From Rivularia sp. PCC 7116 (GTDB taxonomy: Bacteria; Cyanobacteriota; Cyanobacteriia; Cyanobacteriales; Nostocaceae): a DNA stretch of 64,000 nt. Location of the stretch: positions 4,588,001-4,652,000 of the forward strand of contig NC_019678.1 of NCBI RefSeq assembly GCF_000316665.1. Direction: 5' to 3'. The notes below the pieces were generated by a model, which made no database searches, was not told where the DNA came from, and was given only the letters and a program-made list of their open reading frames with translations. The position numbers and the translations under genes are program-made. Each line of letters opens with the position of its first letter. Position 1 is the stretch's first letter. Below, in pieces: positions 1 through 8,334 of the stretch.

Positions 1-789
1 TTTCAGTGGAGTCCCAAAATAATTTTCACGATTGCTTTTTTTGGGTTTTTATTTGGGCTATACTTCATATTTACTCGGGAGCCAGCCCCAACTCCGGGAT
101 TGATGTCAGTATCCAAAATAGCCAGAGAAAAAGATGATTTGATTGGTAAATTTGTCACCATTAGAAGCAAATATATTGAAAAACTCGGTCCTACTTCCTT
201 TGCTGTTAGAAAAAGGAAGTTTTTTATTAAAAGTAAACCAGTTATTATTATTAATGCATCTGGTAAAGTTTTTGATTTGCCCTCTGAGAAAGATACAGAA
301 GTACAAGTAACGGGTACGATTCGTCAACTAGATATACCCAAACTTGAAAAAGAATTTAATTTAAGATTGCAAGATAAAGTTTACGAAGATTATAAAAATG
401 GCACTGCTATTGTAGCTCAACATATTGCTTTAGCACCAGAAGTAAATGATATTGCTGACAATCCTAAAAAATACTATAACAGGAGGTTAGCATTAACTGG
501 AGAAATAGAGAATATCAAAAATCCAAAAATGTTCACTTTAGACGAAGATGATTTGCTCGGAGAGCAAGATTTATTAGTATTAAATCCGACTCCTGCAATG
601 GCTGTAAATAACGGACAAACAGTTGCTGTCACAGGTGTTGTACGTCCATTCCGGTTAGCAGAATTAGAAAAAGATTATAAATTAACTTGGAACTCAGGAT
701 TAAAAAAAGAGATGGAGTTAAAATATAAAGAGAAACCTGTATTAATTGCAGACACTGTTTATCCTTCTAGAATTTCAACTTTAGATTAA
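1..789 (+). CDS. membrane-anchored protein, possible OB-fold repeats (5' partial)
   Basis: The reading frame is open from base 1, so the true start lies outside the window; the TTG/ATG codons at 100 and 103 are internal. The first visible residues form a membrane helix (about residues 6-25, IIFTIAFFGFLFGLYFIFT), followed by a Pro-rich linker and a soluble region of about 230 residues. The soluble part seems to contain two related beta-rich segments, each with a phrase of the type 'V.VTG.IRQLDIPKLEK' or 'VAVTGVVRPFRLAELEK', which suggests tandem OB-like domains. Family not recognised. It is probably exposed outside or inside the membrane as a single-pass protein. A long hairpin about 100 bases after the stop could end transcription. 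Confidence 0.7.
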   Translation, partial: FQWSPKIIFTIAFFGFLFGLYFIFTREPAPTPGLMSVSKIAREKDDLIGKFVTIRSKYIEKLGPTSFAVRKRKFFIKSKPVIIINASGKVFDLPSEKDTEVQVTGTIRQLDIPKLEKEFNLRLQDKVYEDYKNGTAIVAQHIALAPEVNDIADNPKKYYNRRLALTGEIENIKNPKMFTLDEDDLLGEQDLLVLNPTPAMAVNNGQTVAVTGVVRPFRLAELEKDYKLTWNSGLKKEMELKYKEKPVLIADTVYPSRISTLD

Positions 790-888
790 CTGATGATATT
801 GTCATAAATATTGAAGTTAATCTCAATAAAACTTATGCGGTTAATAAGAGTTATCGATTGTAAAACATCTTCCAATTTTGACAAAATA

Positions 889-934
889 AAATGTAAGGAA
901 CCCTATTGTGAAAAATAATAGGTTCCTTACATTT
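889..934 (+). terminator. long hairpin downstream of the first gene
   Basis: AAATGTAAGGAACC at 889-902 is exactly complementary to GGTTCCTTACATTT at 921-934. The inner bases CTATT/AATA extend the stem with one bulge, leaving a loop of about nine bases. A short T run (937-940) follows. Its position 100 bases after the stop fits a terminator, though it could also be a mobile palindrome. Confidence 0.5.
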
Positions 935-1271
935 GGTTTTAAATAGCACTAAAACATTTATCTTCGATTCGCTGTTATAGATGCCAGTTTTTAAATAACA
1001 ATCAACAACTTCCCTGTCCCATAAAGCCTTTATTAGTTCTAAATGAAAAAGCATTTACTTGTAGTGATTATAGTTAAATAAAGATAGAATTATAACTTAA
1101 ACAAAATTAAGGTTTTAGGGGTAATTGGAGAATTTAGAAGCCTGGTGTTATTAATTTTTCGGTGTGGTTGCATAAGTCCCGAGGAAACTAAGGTCATCGC
1201 GTCAAACATGTCATAATTTATGCTAAATATCAAACAATATTGATTTTTTCGCATAAAAAGTAAATTATCCA
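935..1271. other. intergenic, no gene seen
   Basis: AT-rich spacer before the kinase gene. Short open frames here have no ribosome binding site or protein-like composition. I see no recognisable RNA or repeat. Confidence 0.5.
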
Positions 1272-2759
1272 ATGTCACAGCAACCTATAGCTCAAGTCCT
1301 TGCCCAAAGGTATAAAATAATTAAATTAATTGGTAGAGGAGCATTTGGGGTGACATTTTTAGCTGAGGATATGCAGCGCCCAGGTAATCCTCATTGTATT
1401 GTCAAACAGTTTCAACCTATTCATACTGATGAAAATACATTAAGAATAGGTAAAAATTTATTTGATAGAGAAGCCGAAACTTTAGAAAAGTTAGGAAAGC
1501 ATGACCAAATTCCTCAACTTCTGGCGCACTTTGAAGAAAATCAACAGTTTTATTTAATTCAAGAATATATCCCAGGTCATGACCTTACGCAAGAAATTTC
1601 CCCTAAAAGTAGTCAAAATTTAACAGAAGCAGAAACTATCAAATTATTAATCGAAATATTAGAAGTTTTAGATTTTATTCATCAACAACAACATATTCAC
1701 CGTGATATCAAACTTTCCAATATTAGACGTAGAAGTTCCGATAATAAAATAGTCTTAATTGACTTTGGTGCGGTTAAACAAGTTACGACTCAAGTGGTAA
1801 ATCAAAATGGAAACGTTCGTTTAACTGTAGGAATTGGAACTCCTGGCTATATGCCCAGCGAACAAAGCCAAGGGCAACCTAGATTTAGTAGCGATGTCTA
1901 CGCTGTGGGAATGATCGGGATTCAGGCTATGACGGGAGTTGCTGCACATCTTTTACCGCAAAGCCAGAATACAAGTGAGATTATTTGGCGGCAACAAGCA
2001 GAGGTAAGCGATAAATTTGCAGCTATTTTAGATAAAATGGTGCGTTACGATTTCCGTCAGCGTTATCTAAATGCTGATGAGGCTTTACAGGATTTGCAAA
2101 ATTTATTGCCAGTTCAGTCTAATAGTAATAATATAAAAATTGCTTTACCTATATTAGGAATTGTTGCAGTCATCGCAGCCGGTTTAGGAATTGGCAATTT
2201 ATTAAATACTCCCGAAAAAATAGAATTTGCAGAATACAAAAATCAAGAATTGGCAATACAAATTAAATATCCAGAATCCCCTCAAAAATGGCAACTCCGA
2301 AAACTAGCTCCCATTCGTGGAGAAAGAGTAGAATTTACCGTACCAAATAAAGATGATAACTTTCAAGAGCTAGTTAAAGTAAGCATCCGCGAATATTCTG
2401 GGACATTAGCGGAATCGAAACAAGAATTTATTAGAGAAATCAATACAGAATATTCCCAAGCCAAAATTGTTAGTGAAAGCAAAGTCACTTTGGGATTAAA
2501 GACAGGATATGAAATTGTATTTACAAGTGACAATCGAGGGAATGAATTAAAGCATTTGCAAAGGTGGATTTTACAAAATGACCAAGTTTATATTGTGAAT
2601 TATTCAGCAGATGTGGATGATTACAATCGGTTTCTTAGTGTTGCCAAGGAAATGATGGATTCTTTTCGGGTTGAATCACAAATTTCCTCCCTTCTCCTTA
2701 ACAAGGAGAGGGGTGCCCGTCAGGGCGGGGTGAGGTTTCGGGGATTGGTTGAAAAATGA
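1272..2759 (+). CDS. Ser/Thr protein kinase with membrane helix and PsbP-like C-terminal domain
   Basis: Hanks-type kinase of the cyanobacterial Spk class. The glycine loop GRGAFG is at residues 21-26, the ATP-binding Lys at 45 (IVKQF), the catalytic loop HRDIKLSN at 143-150, DFG at 164-166, and a GTPGYMPSEQ activation/P+1 segment follows. One membrane helix (about 288-310) leads to a domain of about 150 residues that resembles PsbP/DUF1795-type folds and also the secreted protein at 34826-35461. The kinase should phosphorylate Ser/Thr inside the cell while the C-terminal domain faces the periplasm. The last about 20 codons (LLNKERGARQGGVRF...) lie in a MITE-like repeat, so the native C-terminus was probably around FRVESQ and a new tail and stop were supplied by the insertion. 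Confidence 0.9.
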   Translation: MSQQPIAQVLAQRYKIIKLIGRGAFGVTFLAEDMQRPGNPHCIVKQFQPIHTDENTLRIGKNLFDREAETLEKLGKHDQIPQLLAHFEENQQFYLIQEYIPGHDLTQEISPKSSQNLTEAETIKLLIEILEVLDFIHQQQHIHRDIKLSNIRRRSSDNKIVLIDFGAVKQVTTQVVNQNGNVRLTVGIGTPGYMPSEQSQGQPRFSSDVYAVGMIGIQAMTGVAAHLLPQSQNTSEIIWRQQAEVSDKFAAILDKMVRYDFRQRYLNADEALQDLQNLLPVQSNSNNIKIALPILGIVAVIAAGLGIGNLLNTPEKIEFAEYKNQELAIQIKYPESPQKWQLRKLAPIRGERVEFTVPNKDDNFQELVKVSIREYSGTLAESKQEFIREINTEYSQAKIVSESKVTLGLKTGYEIVFTSDNRGNELKHLQRWILQNDQVYIVNYSADVDDYNRFLSVAKEMMDSFRVESQISSLLLNKERGARQGGVRFRGLVEK

Positions 2760-2872
2760 CCATTACCCTTCTTTTCCTATTGAATGACACAACATACATA
2801 GCGCTTTTCGCTTGAGTTGATCGCAAAAATATCACCTCACCCCCTTCCCCTCTCCTTGTTAAGGAGAGGGGT
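2684..2872. repeat. MITE-like element A, copy 1 (overlaps the kinase 3' end)
   Basis: Both ends carry the same self-complementary arm (CTCCTTAACAAGGAGAGGGG at the left, CCTCTCCTTGTTAAGGAGAG at the right), giving terminal inverted repeats. The middle contains conserved phrases (GGGGTGAGGTTTC, CAAAAATATCACCTCAC). A second copy is at 5399-5594 with the same order of blocks. There is no transposase inside, so it fits a non-autonomous element of about 190 bp. Confidence 0.7.
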
Positions 2873-3082
2873 GTACACACAAGTCTTGAAATCATACCTG
2901 GAAGCGACTTTTGGATTCAGGTAAAAATCGCTCAAAGCCTGTCATTGCGAGGAGGAACGACGACGCAATCACCTTTATGTGCGGCTCATCGCAAAACTTG
3001 GCGATTACTTCGCTTCGCTCGTAATGACGATTTAAGGAGGTTGAAATCTCCGAAACGTATGTGGAGAGACTTGTGTGTACAC
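2871..3082. repeat. MITE-like element B abutting element A
   Basis: A perfect 16-bp terminal inverted repeat, GTGTACACACAAGTCT at 2871-2886 and its complement at 3067-3082, bounds 212 bp. Inside is a second palindromic pair (GTCATTGCGAG... and ...CTCGTAATGAC) of the kind seen in dispersed cyanobacterial repeats; related pieces occur near 6450-6520, 32195-32225 and 33555-33620. After the right end another element-A-like arm (CTCCTTGTCAAGGAGAGGGG, 3088-3107) appears, which suggests nested insertion. Confidence 0.65.
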
Positions 3083-3122
3083 CGTAGCTCCTTGTCAAGG
3101 AGAGGGGTGTCGCAAGCTCCCC

Positions 3123-3275
3123 CTATTTATTCTTCCATGCAATAAACTCTTGAATCTCCGGTAAGGCTAAAAATTTCTTAGTATCTGCAATCAAATGCTT
3201 ACCCCAGAGATTTTCTTCAAGATGTTCTATGTTCGCAAATTCTTGATCTAAACATTTCAATAAAGGGTGATGTCT
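3123..3275 (-). pseudogene. coding remnant directly after the protease-TPR stop
   Basis: In the same minus-strand frame as the protease-TPR gene, the bases after its TAA stay open for 50 codons and read like a real protein (...EHLEENLWGKHLIADTKK... IQEFIAWKNK) before a TAG at 3123-3125. No start codon or ribosome binding site is visible. It may be the old C-terminus of the upstream protein or the tail of a lost neighbour, left after repeat insertion downstream. Family not recognised. Confidence 0.45.
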
Positions 3276-5360
3276 TTATTTTTTAGAGCTACCTTTTTGT
3301 AAATTTTGTACTTTTTCTATTAGCTTCAATGTTTTTTGATAATTTTCTGTATCTCCTTTTTTTTGGAAAAGATTGGCAGCTATATTCAAGTCATTAATCG
3401 CCCCTTGATAATCTTTGAATTTACCGCGAACAAAACCCCGCCTGTAGTAGGCTTGGGCAAGTTTGGGATGAATTTTGATGACTTGAGTATAATCCTGTAT
3501 CGCCCCTTGATAATCTTTTAATTCACGGCGAGCATTACCCCGGTTGTTGTAGCCATAGGCATATTTGGGATGAATTTTGATGACTTGAGTATAATCCTGT
3601 ATCGCCCCTTGATAATCTTTTAATTCATAGCGAGCAACACCCCGGTTGTAGTAGGCATTGGCATATTTGGGATTAATTTTGATGGCTTGAGTATAATCCT
3701 GTATCGCCCCTTGATAATCTTTTAATTCATAGCGAGCAACACCCCGGTTGCTGTAAGCATGGGCATATTTGGGATCAATTTTGATGACTTGGTTAAAATC
3801 ATTAATAGCTCCTTGATAATCTTTTAAATTACCGCGAACAGCACCCCGTCTGTAGTAAGCATCGGCATATTTGGGATTAATCTTGAGAGCTTGGTTAAAA
3901 TCATTAATTGCCCCTTGATAATCTTTTAATTTAGCGCGAGTAAAACCCCGGCTGTTGTAAGCATTGGCGTATTTGGAATTAATTCTGAGGGCTTGGGTAT
4001 AATCACTAATAGCCCCTTGATAATCTTTTAATTCACTGCGAGCACCACCCCGGTTGTAGTAAACTTTGGCTAATTTAGGATTAATTTTGAGGGCTTGGTT
4101 AAAATCATTAATCGCCTCTTGATAATCTTTTAACTCACTGTGAGCAGCACCCCGGTTACCGTAAGCTTCGGCTAATTTAGGATTAATTTTGAGGGCTTGA
4201 TTAAAATCATTAATTGCCCCTTGATAATCGTGTAAGTTCCGACCTCGAACAGTACCTCGGTTGAGGTAGGCTTCAGCTAATTTGGGATTAATTTTGAGGG
4301 CTTGGTTATAATCATCAATTGCCCCTTGATAATCTTTTAAATTACTGCGAGCATCACCCCGGCCGCCGTGGGCTTCAGCTAATTTGGGATTAATTTTGAG
4401 AGCTTGGTTGAAATCATTAATAGCTTCTTGATAATCTTTTAACTCACTGCGAGCAACACCCCGGTTGTTGTAGGCAATGGCATATTTAGGATTAAGTTTG
4501 ATGGCTTGAGTCAAATCCTGTATCGCCCCTTGATAATCTTTTTTCTTGTACTTATCAACACCTTTCAAAAAGTAATCTTCAGCCGTTAGTGCTTGTGCAA
4601 CTTGTAACAGTGGCGCAGAAATCCCCAAATCTACATCAACTACTTTCGCTTGTCGCAAAAAAGTATATATAGAAATAGCTAGATTATTATTACTTTTAAC
4701 AACAGCTACCTGGGGATTTATTTCGTCATAGGTAACATCATCAAGAGTTGCAGCTTCACCTCTACCGTGAATGCCAATTAATTCTCCTTGCTCGTTGAGC
4801 AATGGACCTCCACTCATTCCTGGCAAAGTTGTGACGCTATAAACTAAAGTATATCCGCCGTCTACTGCTTGATTCGCGTTTGCTGTAATTTGTCCCGGTG
4901 GTGGGAAGTTAATGCTAGAAAATTTCCTCGATGCTGTCTGCTTGGGAAAACCCGCAACGTAAACTTTGGTTCCTATTTTGGCTTTATCTGGGTTGCCAAC
5001 TTTTGCAACTTGATAATTTTGGTTACTGCTAAAGGTGACGACAGCTAAATCAATTTGATTGGGTAATTTTTTGACTTTACTGTAGTCAAGCTGATAGCGT
5101 TGATTATCTGGAGTGACTATTTCATATTCCTTGGCTTTACCAACTACATGAGCGGCAGTTAAGACGGTATAAGTATTACCTTCCTTTTTAATAATTATTC
5201 CCGAGCCATTATCTTTTTTATCCGTACCTTCAATTAATACGGTAATTTCTTGAGCAATTTCCCCTACCTGTTGCGAAGATAAAGCATTAGCTACTTGTGG
5301 CTGTAGGAGTAGTATTGACACTCCGATAAATGCTGATGAAAGTGCGTGATGATATTTCAT
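3276..5360 (-). CDS. periplasmic trypsin-like serine protease with 12 TPR repeats
   Basis: Residues 1-26 form a signal peptide ending in VANA. A chymotrypsin/DegP-like protease domain follows, with the triad visible as His71 (LTAAHVV), Asp104 (NQIDLAVV) and Ser183 (LPGMSGGPL). Residues 260-668 are 12 consecutive 34-residue TPR units of the type 'AYNNRGVAR.ELKDYQGAINDFNQALKINPK'; unit 4 has one extra residue. The protein probably acts in the periplasm or at the surface, with the TPRs binding substrate or a partner. The TPR units are very similar at DNA level (102-bp period), which marks recent expansion and possible length variation between strains. The ATG start at 5360 is followed directly by the signal peptide. 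Confidence 0.9.
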   Translation of the reverse strand: MKYHHALSSAFIGVSILLLQPQVANALSSQQVGEIAQEITVLIEGTDKKDNGSGIIIKKEGNTYTVLTAAHVVGKAKEYEIVTPDNQRYQLDYSKVKKLPNQIDLAVVTFSSNQNYQVAKVGNPDKAKIGTKVYVAGFPKQTASRKFSSINFPPPGQITANANQAVDGGYTLVYSVTTLPGMSGGPLLNEQGELIGIHGRGEAATLDDVTYDEINPQVAVVKSNNNLAISIYTFLRQAKVVDVDLGISAPLLQVAQALTAEDYFLKGVDKYKKKDYQGAIQDLTQAIKLNPKYAIAYNNRGVARSELKDYQEAINDFNQALKINPKLAEAHGGRGDARSNLKDYQGAIDDYNQALKINPKLAEAYLNRGTVRGRNLHDYQGAINDFNQALKINPKLAEAYGNRGAAHSELKDYQEAINDFNQALKINPKLAKVYYNRGGARSELKDYQGAISDYTQALRINSKYANAYNSRGFTRAKLKDYQGAINDFNQALKINPKYADAYYRRGAVRGNLKDYQGAINDFNQVIKIDPKYAHAYSNRGVARYELKDYQGAIQDYTQAIKINPKYANAYYNRGVARYELKDYQGAIQDYTQVIKIHPKYAYGYNNRGNARRELKDYQGAIQDYTQVIKIHPKLAQAYYRRGFVRGKFKDYQGAINDLNIAANLFQKKGDTENYQKTLKLIEKVQNLQKGSSKK
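3357..4583 (-). repeat. 102-bp tandem repeat array encoding the TPRs
   Basis: Twelve units of 102 bp (one of 105) share blocks such as CCTTGATAATCTTTTAA on the plus strand. Similarity between units is high enough for slippage or unequal recombination. Confidence 0.8.
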
Positions 5361-5398
5361 TTTTTCTGTTAATTGATTCTATAAAACTATTGATAAAA

Positions 5399-5594
5399 AC
5401 TTCCCTTCTCCTTAACAAGGAGAGGGGTGCCCGTCAGGGCAGGGTGAGGTTTCAGCGACTTGTTGAAAGACGGTACTCCCTATTCTTTCCAATCTCTTTG
5501 CCAACTGAATGACAAAACATAGCGCTTTCCGCTTGAGTGAATTACAAAAATATCACCTCACACCCCTTCCCCTCTCTTTATCAAGAAGAGAAGT
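5399..5594. repeat. MITE-like element A, copy 2
   Basis: Same block order as 2684-2872: CTTCTCCTTAACAAGGAGAG, GGGTGAGGTTTC, GAATGACA.AACAT, AGCGCTTT.CGCTTGAGT, AAAAATATCACCTCAC, CCCCTTCCCCTCTC. It fills the gap between two minus-strand genes and sits about 40 bases upstream of the protease-TPR start, so it may replace that gene's promoter. The right arm is more decayed than in copy 1. Confidence 0.7.
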
Positions 5595-5597
5595 ACC

Positions 5598-6149
5598 TTA
5601 CTTACCGCTACGACTCTGGGCAGCATTTTCTAAAAAAGTTTTGAAATCAATTGTCAGCGAATCGGAACTACTTTCATTTAGGATGATTCCTGCTGCTAAA
5701 CCACGTCTATTCATCAAACTTCTTGCAGTAATTTGAGGATTTACACTGGGTTTCAAAGTATATAAAACATTCTTTTTACTACAACTATGTTCCCGATTTG
5801 CAACAGCGCAAATTACAGGTAAACCTTGTATGTAACCACCATTGACATATACGAGCTTACCGTGGTCGTAGAACTTTTGAAATCTACGTGAAACTACTTT
5901 ACAGCGGTCTGTATTTGTTAATTTATTTGAAAAGTATTGACTTACCCAACGAACTATCATGACTCTTCTACCATCATCAGTACGAGCCATAGTTGCAGGA
6001 ACGCTTTTACCTCTATAGGTTGTCCTATTGCAGTAAAAAGTGTAGTCACTGGCATAACTTGGTTGCTCCACCGAAGTACAGACACTTACTACCGTCACCG
6101 AAGCAACCGCCAATCTTGCTAAGAATTGATTGAATCTATTTTGCAGCAT
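5598..6149 (-). CDS. COP23 domain secreted protein
   Basis: 183 residues with an N-terminal signal sequence (about 1-33, ending PSYASD). The body matches the cyanobacterial COP23 family (named after a circadian oscillating protein): it contains FYCNRT, VPATMARTDDGRRVMIVRWVS, a C-x-VSRRFQKF segment, PVICAVA and a 'YTLKP...NPQITARSLMNRR' block. Four to six cysteines at family positions suggest disulphides outside the cytoplasm. The biochemical role of the family is not established. The stop codon lies at the edge of MITE copy 2. The ATG at 6149 gives a complete signal peptide. Confidence 0.85.
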   Translation of the reverse strand: MLQNRFNQFLARLAVASVTVVSVCTSVEQPSYASDYTFYCNRTTYRGKSVPATMARTDDGRRVMIVRWVSQYFSNKLTNTDRCKVVSRRFQKFYDHGKLVYVNGGYIQGLPVICAVANREHSCSKKNVLYTLKPSVNPQITARSLMNRRGLAAGIILNESSSDSLTIDFKTFLENAAQSRSGK

Positions 6150-6688
6150 AAAAGAACTTATATTCCTACTTTTAGCTAAATTTACTTACAGCGCAAATTC
6201 ATAGAATTTCAGATTAAGTTCAGGTATATCAAGATTTTTGCAATTTTTTAGTGAAGAAAGTATAAAGATGAGCGTATTTGCACGGAAATTGCGACATTGA
6301 TAATTAAATATTGGCAGAGGGTGGAGAAAATAATTGTGATAGAACTAATAGTTGTTTTTTTGATAACTTTAGGAGACGTAGCATTGCCACTTCTTTAAAA
6401 TGCGTCGGAATACATCAAACTACTGGCTCGTTGTAAATTCTCAATAATTTGGGATTGCTTCGTTTCACTTTGCTCCACACCCTGCGGGAACTTTTTCAAT
6501 GAACGCAATGACATACCTTTAATTTTTACGCCGACTTACTTAAGCTTGTAATGTTGTATAAAAATAAATAAACTCACCCCATCTGTTTCCGACATCTCTT
6601 TTAGATGCTTTTCTGAAACAACAGGGTGAGATATTTCTTTATAGCTTGATAAGCGTAAATTAAATTTATTGCACTATTATCATTCAAT
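6150..6688. other. intergenic with palindromic repeat remnants
   Basis: At 6450-6520 is a degraded piece of the 'ATTGCTTCG...CAATGACAT' repeat family, and at 6365-6390 a degraded GGAGACGTAGCA element. At 6573-6630 a hairpin is formed by CTCACCC/GGGTGAG with inner TGTTTC/GAAACA, lying just after the end of the lipoprotein gene and probably its terminator. No gene seen. Confidence 0.55.
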
Positions 6689-7282
6689 CTATTTCTTGTA
6701 GAGTTGTTTTCCAGAATCTAGTATCGAAGCAATTTGTTCGCGACTGTTGATAAATTCATATTGCTCGTTAAAGCCGCTACTAGTAGGTTTTCCAATGACG
6801 TAATGACGTACCGGTATATCGGGAGCATTAAGTACAACTCTATCAGACACCCGTACTGTTGTTTTTGGTGCATTGGGATTTTCTTCTTCAAGACGAGACA
6901 CCACCCATAGCTGGTTTTCTACCGCATATACAGCTTGAATTTCAACATCATAACCACCAGAAGGGACTTCAACTTCAGTCGTTATAGTACGTTCTTTTTT
7001 CTGTACTCCAGGTAAATCAACGTCAATATAAGGAACTTTTACAGTTTCTTTTTCCTGTATGACTACTACTTTTGGTACTGTAACCGTGCGCTCCCTTACT
7101 CCAACGTTTACATCGGGTCCTTTTATATCATATTCTGGTAATCTTCCAGGTTCTACATCTACATCTACATCGGGTAAGCGAGCTGCTTGTTCTTTCTCGA
7201 TTTGGCAAGATGCCAAAGCAACCACAAGCGTAATTAGGAATAAAGGTAAGATTTGTTTTCGGATTAAATGTTGCGATCGCAT
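6689..7282 (-). CDS. putative lipoprotein, unknown function
   Basis: 197 residues. A basic start and hydrophobic stretch (residues 8-25) end in the lipobox LASC, so Cys26 should be lipidated. The mature part opens with a repetitive acidic/valine pattern (PDVDVDVEPGRLPEYDIKGPDV) then short beta repeats (RTVTVPKVVVIQEKETVKVPYIDV) and a C-terminal domain of about 80 residues ending YEFINSREQIASIL. Family not recognised; probably anchored to a membrane and facing the periplasm. The ATG at 7282 overlaps a GCGATCGC site. A hairpin at 6573-6630 follows the gene. Confidence 0.75.
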   Translation of the reverse strand: MRSQHLIRKQILPLFLITLVVALASCQIEKEQAARLPDVDVDVEPGRLPEYDIKGPDVNVGVRERTVTVPKVVVIQEKETVKVPYIDVDLPGVQKKERTITTEVEVPSGGYDVEIQAVYAVENQLWVVSRLEEENPNAPKTTVRVSDRVVLNAPDIPVRHYVIGKPTSSGFNEQYEFINSREQIASILDSGKQLYKK

Positions 7283-7317
7283 TTCTATTTAACAAATAAA
7301 CGACAATGAAAGACTAC

Positions 7318-7436
7318 TAATACCATTTCTTTATAAAGATGCGCCGAATTCAGCCCCTGAAGAGGGGCTTCGTTTGTCTAGCCCCACTCTTCCAGAGTGA
7401 GGGCTTTTAGCGCAGCCTCATACAGAATTGGTATAA
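7318..7436. repeat. MITE-like element C with imperfect inverted ends
   Basis: The ends TAATACCATTTCT (7318-7330) and AGAATTGGTATAA (7424-7436) are inverted repeats matching at 11 of 13 positions. Inside are two strong hairpins (AGCCCCTGAAGAGGGGCT and CACTCTTCCAGAGTG). The left 30 bases, starting ATACCATTTCTTTATAAAG, recur without change in reverse orientation at 28505-28534. Confidence 0.6.
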
Positions 7437-8073
7437 CCAAAACAAGAACTCTGTTGAAGTAGGATGCGAGTCGAACTAATTAGACACTGGAATTTTAGCT
7501 GCACTTATTCACAATAAAGGTGTTAAAAAAACCTCAAACACCTTCTTTTGAAGTAAATATGTCTAAAAAAGCTTGCTATTTAATTTTGTATTAACAATTA
7601 AAAACTAGTATTTTTACTCACAATTTTGAGCCGTTATTAATACCAGTATTGTTGATAATTATTATGTTTGCTAACTTTTAACTTTTTTGCCTCATTCTTA
7701 AGCTAGACATCCGAATTAACTTCTATCTATCAATTGAAGGATGCTAAATTATTACCATTTTTGTTTAAAATAAGTAGCTTTATACAAGCAAATTATGATT
7801 AGTAAAAAGTTTTTATAAATACATATGTAAAATAGATAAATAGTTAAAAAAGAGATATTCATAAACAGATTGTAAAAAAAATCAGCAGATGTGGATTATT
7901 AAGATAAGTTTGTTTATTTGGTAAGGAAACTATTTATTTTTTTTAGATTAAGTAGTGCATCTGATTAATGAGATTTAAATCAACAGGATGATTGTTTTTA
8001 TTGAGAGCTTGGTTTTATTGTTAACTCTCAATTTTAAAACCTTTAAATGAAAAGGACTACTGCATTCTCCCTA
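7437..8073. other. intergenic, AT-rich, no gene seen
   Basis: More than 600 bases of low-complexity AT-rich sequence with many stops in every frame. No RNA gene, repeat or clear promoter recognised. Confidence 0.5.
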
Positions 8074-8334
8074 TCATCCCTTCTGATTCCCCCGATTGGG
8101 ATAAAATCTTTCTGGTAATAATCCCCAAGCTGCTGCATCAGCACCCCAATTACGAAAAATTTTCTGACGTGCGAAAGCATTCGCAAAGCGCCAGTTATAA
8201 ATTTGCTTCCATGCCGAACTCCATTTTGCCGTTTCATCCGCTTGCTGTAGAGCGCGAATATCAGCTTCGAGAGCTTCAGCATGTTTTTGCAATATGGCTT
8301 CGAGTTCTTTAAAGTGTTCTTCTGGAGGTTGCAA
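8074..8334 (-). CDS. small hypothetical protein, 86 aa
   Basis: The frame begins with TTG at 8334 and reads as an acidic helical protein (QPPEEHFKELEAILQKHAEAL...) followed by a Trp-rich half (WSSAWKQIYNWRFANAFARQ). The composition looks coding, while the overlapping frame at 8043-8282 does not. Family not recognised. No strong Shine-Dalgarno is visible before the TTG, so the start is uncertain. Confidence 0.5.
   Translation of the reverse strand: MQPPEEHFKELEAILQKHAEALEADIRALQQADETAKWSSAWKQIYNWRFANAFARQKIFRNWGADAAAWGLLPERFYPNRGNQKG

Noticed and set aside
8043-8282. Alternative 79-codon frame overlapping the small hypothetical
   Set aside because: Composition is irregular compared with the frame at 8074-8334, which reads like a compact acidic/Trp-rich protein.
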